Below, piece after piece: positions 61,397-64,000 of a stretch of 64,000 nucleotides of DNA. Position 1 is the first letter of the stretch. Every line of letters begins with the position of its first letter. The DNA comes from Comamonadaceae bacterium (GTDB lineage Bacteria; Pseudomonadota; Gammaproteobacteria; Burkholderiales; Burkholderiaceae_C), in assembly GCA_947453965.1 (NCBI GenBank), contig CANGIQ010000011.1, forward strand, positions 1-64,000, written 5' to 3'. A program made the translations under genes and the position numbers. Below the pieces are notes generated by a model, which searched no databases, had not been told where the DNA came from, and saw only the letters and a program-made list of their open reading frames with translations.

Positions 61397-62326
61397 ATGA
61401 AGAAAAATTTCAACCTGAGCCGGTTTGACTTTGTCACCCTGCGGCTGTTCTGTGCCGTGGCACACAGCGGCAGCATCACCCAAGGTGCACAGACCTGCCA
61501 TCTGGCACTGTCGGCGGCCAGCCGACGTCTGTCCGAGTTCGAAGCTGCGACGGGCACACCGTTGCTGGAACGCAGCAAAAAAGGCGTGTTGCTCACCCCC
61601 GCCGGGCATTTGACGCTGCAACACTGCTTGCGCTTGTTTCAGGGCTTGGAGCAGTTCCACAGTGCCTTGAGCGATTACGCCCAAGGCCTGCGCGGCCATG
61701 TGCGTCTGTGGGCCAATATGTCGTCGCTGACCGAATACCTGCCCCGCATCCTGCATGACTTTTTGTCTGACCACTCAGACATCGTGGTCGAACTGGAAGA
61801 ACAGCTCAGCGGCGACATTGCCCGTGCCTTGATTGACGGCATTGCCGACATCGGTGTGCTGGCCGATGAGACGCCCATGGATGGACTGACCGTCCTGCCT
61901 TTTCAGACCAACGAGCTGGTGCTGCTGTGCCATGCCAGCCACCCTTTGGCCAAGCTGAAAAAAGTGGATTTCAAAACCTGTTTGCAGTACGACTTTGTGG
62001 GCTTGAACCGCGGCAGCTCGCTGCTGGAGTTGACCTCACGTGCGGCGGAGCGAGAAGGCGTGCACATGCATTTGCGGGTGCAGGTGAGAAGTTTTGATGC
62101 CATGTGCCACATGATTGCGGCCGGTTTGGGCGTGGGTGTGTTGCCCTTGGGCGCTTGCGTCAGCCAAGTGCAAGCGCTCAAGCTCAAAACAGTGAAGGTC
62201 AAAAACACCTGGGCCCAACGCAAGCTGGTGCTGGCTTTCAACCCTCAGCGGGCCTTGTCGCCTGCAGCTCAGCTGCTGATGGACAAACTGACCACCACAT
62301 CGACAGGCGCCATCGCGCAGGCATAA
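61397..62326 (+). CDS. LysR-family regulator
   Basis: 309 residues. Winged helix at about 8-70 (LRLFCAVAHSGSITQGAQTCHLALSAASRRLSEFEAATGTPLLERSKKGVLLTPAG) and a LysR substrate-binding domain. The ATG at 61397 is six bases after GGAGG; the earlier ATG at 61385 lies before that site and is less likely. Divergent from the CoA-transferase operon, which it probably controls. Confidence 0.9.
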   Translation: MKKNFNLSRFDFVTLRLFCAVAHSGSITQGAQTCHLALSAASRRLSEFEAATGTPLLERSKKGVLLTPAGHLTLQHCLRLFQGLEQFHSALSDYAQGLRGHVRLWANMSSLTEYLPRILHDFLSDHSDIVVELEEQLSGDIARALIDGIADIGVLADETPMDGLTVLPFQTNELVLLCHASHPLAKLKKVDFKTCLQYDFVGLNRGSSLLELTSRAAEREGVHMHLRVQVRSFDAMCHMIAAGLGVGVLPLGACVSQVQALKLKTVKVKNTWAQRKLVLAFNPQRALSPAAQLLMDKLTTTSTGAIAQA

Positions 62327-62354
62327 AATCGCTGGCTGCATCTAAGGAAGACTC

Positions 62355-63776
62355 ATGGGACGCACCCTTTACGACAAGATTTGGGACGAGCACGTCGTCC
62401 ACACCGAAGAAGACGGCACCGCCATCCTCTACATCGACCGCCATTTGGTGCACGAAGTCACCAGCCCACAAGCGTTTGAGGGCATTCGCCAAGCAGGCCG
62501 CAAAGTCTGGCGCGTCAGCTCCATCGTGGCCACGGCCGACCACAACACGCCCACCACGGGGTGGGAGCTGGGCTACGACGGCATCACCGACCCCATCAGC
62601 AAAGAACAAGTCACCACGCTGGACAGCAACATCCAAGAGTTCGGCGCGGCCGCGTTCTTTCCCTTCTTGTCCAAGCGCCAAGGCATCGTGCACGTGATTG
62701 GCCCTGAAAACGGCGCCACCCTGCCCGGCATGACCGTGGTGTGTGGCGACAGCCACACCTCCACCCATGGCGCGTTTGGCGCCTTGGCCCATGGCATCGG
62801 CACCTCAGAAGTCGAGCACGTCATGGCCACGCAAACCTTGTTGGCCAAAAAAGCCAAGAACATGCTCATCAAGGTCGAAGGCACCTTGGCCAAAGGCGTG
62901 ACGGGCAAAGACGTGGTGCTGGCCATCATTGGCAAGATCGGCACGGCGGGTGGCACGGGCTACACCATTGAGTTTGCAGGCTCGGCCATTCGTGGTTTGA
63001 GCATGGAAGGTCGCATGACCTTGTGCAATATGGCCATCGAAGGCGGCGCACGCGCGGGTTTGGTGGCGGTGGACGACAAAACCATCGAGTACGTCAAAGG
63101 CCGTCCGCTCTCGCCCACGGGTGTGGAATGGGACCAAGCCGTGGCGTATTGGAAAACCTTGCACTCTGATGCAGACGCCAAGTTTGACGCGGTGGTGGAG
63201 CTCAAGGCCGAAGACATCTTGCCGCAAGTCACTTGGGGCACCTCGCCCGAAATGGTGCTAGATATCAACGGTGTGGTGCCCGACCCCGACAAAGAAAAAG
63301 ACGCCAACAAGCGCAGCGCGATTGAACGTGCACTCACGTACATGGACTTGCAGCCTGGCAAAGCCCTGAACGATTTGTTTGTGGACAAAGTGTTCATTGG
63401 CTCGTGCACCAACAGCCGCATCGAAGACATGCGTGAAGCTGCTGCTGTGGTGAAAAAACTCGGCCAGAAAGTGGCCAAGAACATCAAGCTGGCCATGGTC
63501 GTGCCCGGTTCTGGCCTGGTCAAAGAGCAAGCCGAACGCGAAGGTCTGCACGAGATTTTCAAAGCTGCTGGCTTTGAGTGGCGTGAGCCCGGTTGTTCCA
63601 TGTGTTTGGCGATGAACGCCGACCGCTTGGAGCCAGGCGAACGCTGTGCCTCCACCAGCAACCGCAACTTCGAAGGCCGTCAAGGCAATGGTGGCCGCAC
63701 CCATTTGGTCAGCCCCGCCATGGCAGCAGCAGCAGCCATTCATGGCCACTTTGTGGACGTGCGCAAGTTCGCGTAA
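62355..63776 (+). CDS. leuC: 3-isopropylmalate dehydratase large subunit
   Basis: 473 residues. Aconitase-family leucine biosynthesis enzyme. Cluster ligands are in [13 protein letters not shown] and [10 protein letters not shown]; substrate region [33 protein letters not shown] and KTIEYVKGR are typical. AAGGAAG ribosome site. Stop is followed after 15 bases by the entericidin gene and then leuD. Confidence 0.97.
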   Translation: MGRTLYDKIWDEHVVHTEEDGTAILYIDRHLVHEVTSPQAFEGIRQAGRKVWRVSSIVATADHNTPTTGWELGYDGITDPISKEQVTTLDSNIQEFGAAAFFPFLSKRQGIVHVIGPENGATLPGMTVVCGDSHTSTHGAFGALAHGIGTSEVEHVMATQTLLAKKAKNMLIKVEGTLAKGVTGKDVVLAIIGKIGTAGGTGYTIEFAGSAIRGLSMEGRMTLCNMAIEGGARAGLVAVDDKTIEYVKGRPLSPTGVEWDQAVAYWKTLHSDADAKFDAVVELKAEDILPQVTWGTSPEMVLDINGVVPDPDKEKDANKRSAIERALTYMDLQPGKALNDLFVDKVFIGSCTNSRIEDMREAAAVVKKLGQKVAKNIKLAMVVPGSGLVKEQAEREGLHEIFKAAGFEWREPGCSMCLAMNADRLEPGERCASTSNRNFEGRQGNGGRTHLVSPAMAAAAAIHGHFVDVRKFA

Positions 63777-63791
63777 CTAAGGAGCACCGCT

Positions 63792-63926
63792 ATGAAAAAA
63801 CTTCTGTTGATCGCTTTAGGCCTTGTGGCTGTGATGAGCCTGAGTGCTTGCAACACCATGCGTGGCATTGGTCAAGATGTGCAAAAGGCCGGTACGGCCA
63901 TTGAAGACGCAGCGAAGAAAAAATAA
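63792..63926 (+). CDS. Entericidin A/B-family small lipoprotein
   Basis: 44 residues, [21 protein letters not shown] then [24 protein letters not shown] signal peptide ends with the lipobox LSAC, so Cys20 is the likely lipidation site. Length, [19 protein letters not shown] pattern and the Lys-rich end define the entericidin family (Ecn). Start at 63792 has GGAGC upstream. The TAA stop overlaps the leuD ATG by one base (TAATG), so the two are coupled. Confidence 0.93.
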   Translation: MKKLLLIALGLVAVMSLSACNTMRGIGQDVQKAGTAIEDAAKKK

Positions 63927-64000
63927 TGCAGAAATTCACCTTACACAAAGGCATCGTGGCCCCCATAGACCGCGAGAACGTCGACACCGACGCCATCATC
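63926..64000 (+). CDS. leuD: 3-isopropylmalate dehydratase small subunit (partial, N-terminus only)
   Basis: Only the first 25 codons lie in the window: [25 protein letters not shown]. This is the standard LeuD opening, with the NVDTDAII substrate-loop motif. The gene continues past the right edge. Confidence 0.93.
   Translation, partial: MQKFTLHKGIVAPIDRENVDTDAII

Noticed and set aside
1-64000. CRISPR arrays, insertion sequences, prophage genes, tRNA or rRNA genes
   Set aside because: None seen: no regularly spaced repeats, no transposase or integrase motifs, and no tRNA cloverleaf or rRNA segment noticed on either strand. A covariance-model search would be needed to exclude small RNAs.

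Overview
The window is a dense, moderately GC-rich stretch of a betaproteobacterial chromosome. The protein families (Bug-type solute binder, TRAP and NCS2 carriers, entericidin between leuC and leuD, recBCD, doubled exbD) point to Burkholderiales, most likely Comamonadaceae (Limnohabitans/Rhodoferax-like). This assignment rests on gene content and protein style only. I saw no rRNA, tRNA, CRISPR array or insertion sequence, and no gene-free gap longer than about 300 bases.

Layout. (1) 1-9700: purine ring catabolism. It holds xanthine dehydrogenase xdhBA, a flavoprotein of the lipoamide dehydrogenase fold without its disulfide cysteines, uraH, a divergent GntR/FCD regulator, puuE, a fused uraD-allC, and an M20 amidohydrolase. 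No urate oxidase is visible. (2) 9845-10434: a HigBA toxin-antitoxin pair. (3) 10417-19209: a GntR/UTRA regulator, SmoC/SmoB/SmoA-like genes (flavin monooxygenase, aldo-keto reductase, flavin reductase) and a facing five-gene operon (Gfo/Idh protein plus a complete sugar ABC importer). Together they look like an oxidative sulfoquinovose desulfurisation (sulfo-SMO) locus whose glycosidase would be the NAD-dependent Gfo/Idh type. (4) 19397-20884: NCS2 xanthine/urate-type permease. (5) 20980-26452: hexuronate oxidation (gluconolactonase-like protein, three-part TRAP transporter, uronate dehydrogenase) with a divergent FadR-type regulator. (6) 26681-29329: a NitT/TauT-type ABC importer. (7) 29530-34333: a one-TM protein, three consecutive voltage-gated-channel-like proteins and a flavin-reductase-like protein. 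(8) 34485-47913: recC-recB-recD followed at 29 nt by a Zorya-like zorA-zorB-zorC set without zorD, then a DUF4337 membrane protein. (9) 48029-54481: acs and a second sugar ABC importer with a Tat-type binding protein. (10) 54515-57749: class II aldolase-family protein, then tonB-exbB-exbD-exbD. (11) 57765-61284: CoA-transferase, HMG-CoA-lyase-like, VOC and Bug genes, with a divergent LysR regulator. (12) 62355-64000: leuC, entericidin, start of leuD.

Regulatory links. A GTATAC-centred palindrome occurs before xdhA, between uraH and its GntR gene, before the NCS2 permease and before the NitT/TauT importer. This suggests one purine regulon that includes genes 15-22 kb away. A different element, TTGTCGTACAA, lies between udh and its FadR-type regulator; its exact reverse complement lies just after that regulator gene, before the NitT/TauT importer.

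The most interesting parts are the ZorD-less Zorya-like set attached to recBCD, the sulfoquinovose-type locus with a Gfo/Idh protein in place of a classical sulfoquinovosidase, and the three-channel cluster with a double-voltage-sensor subunit and drifting selectivity filters (SVGYGD, TSGYGN, VSGWGN).
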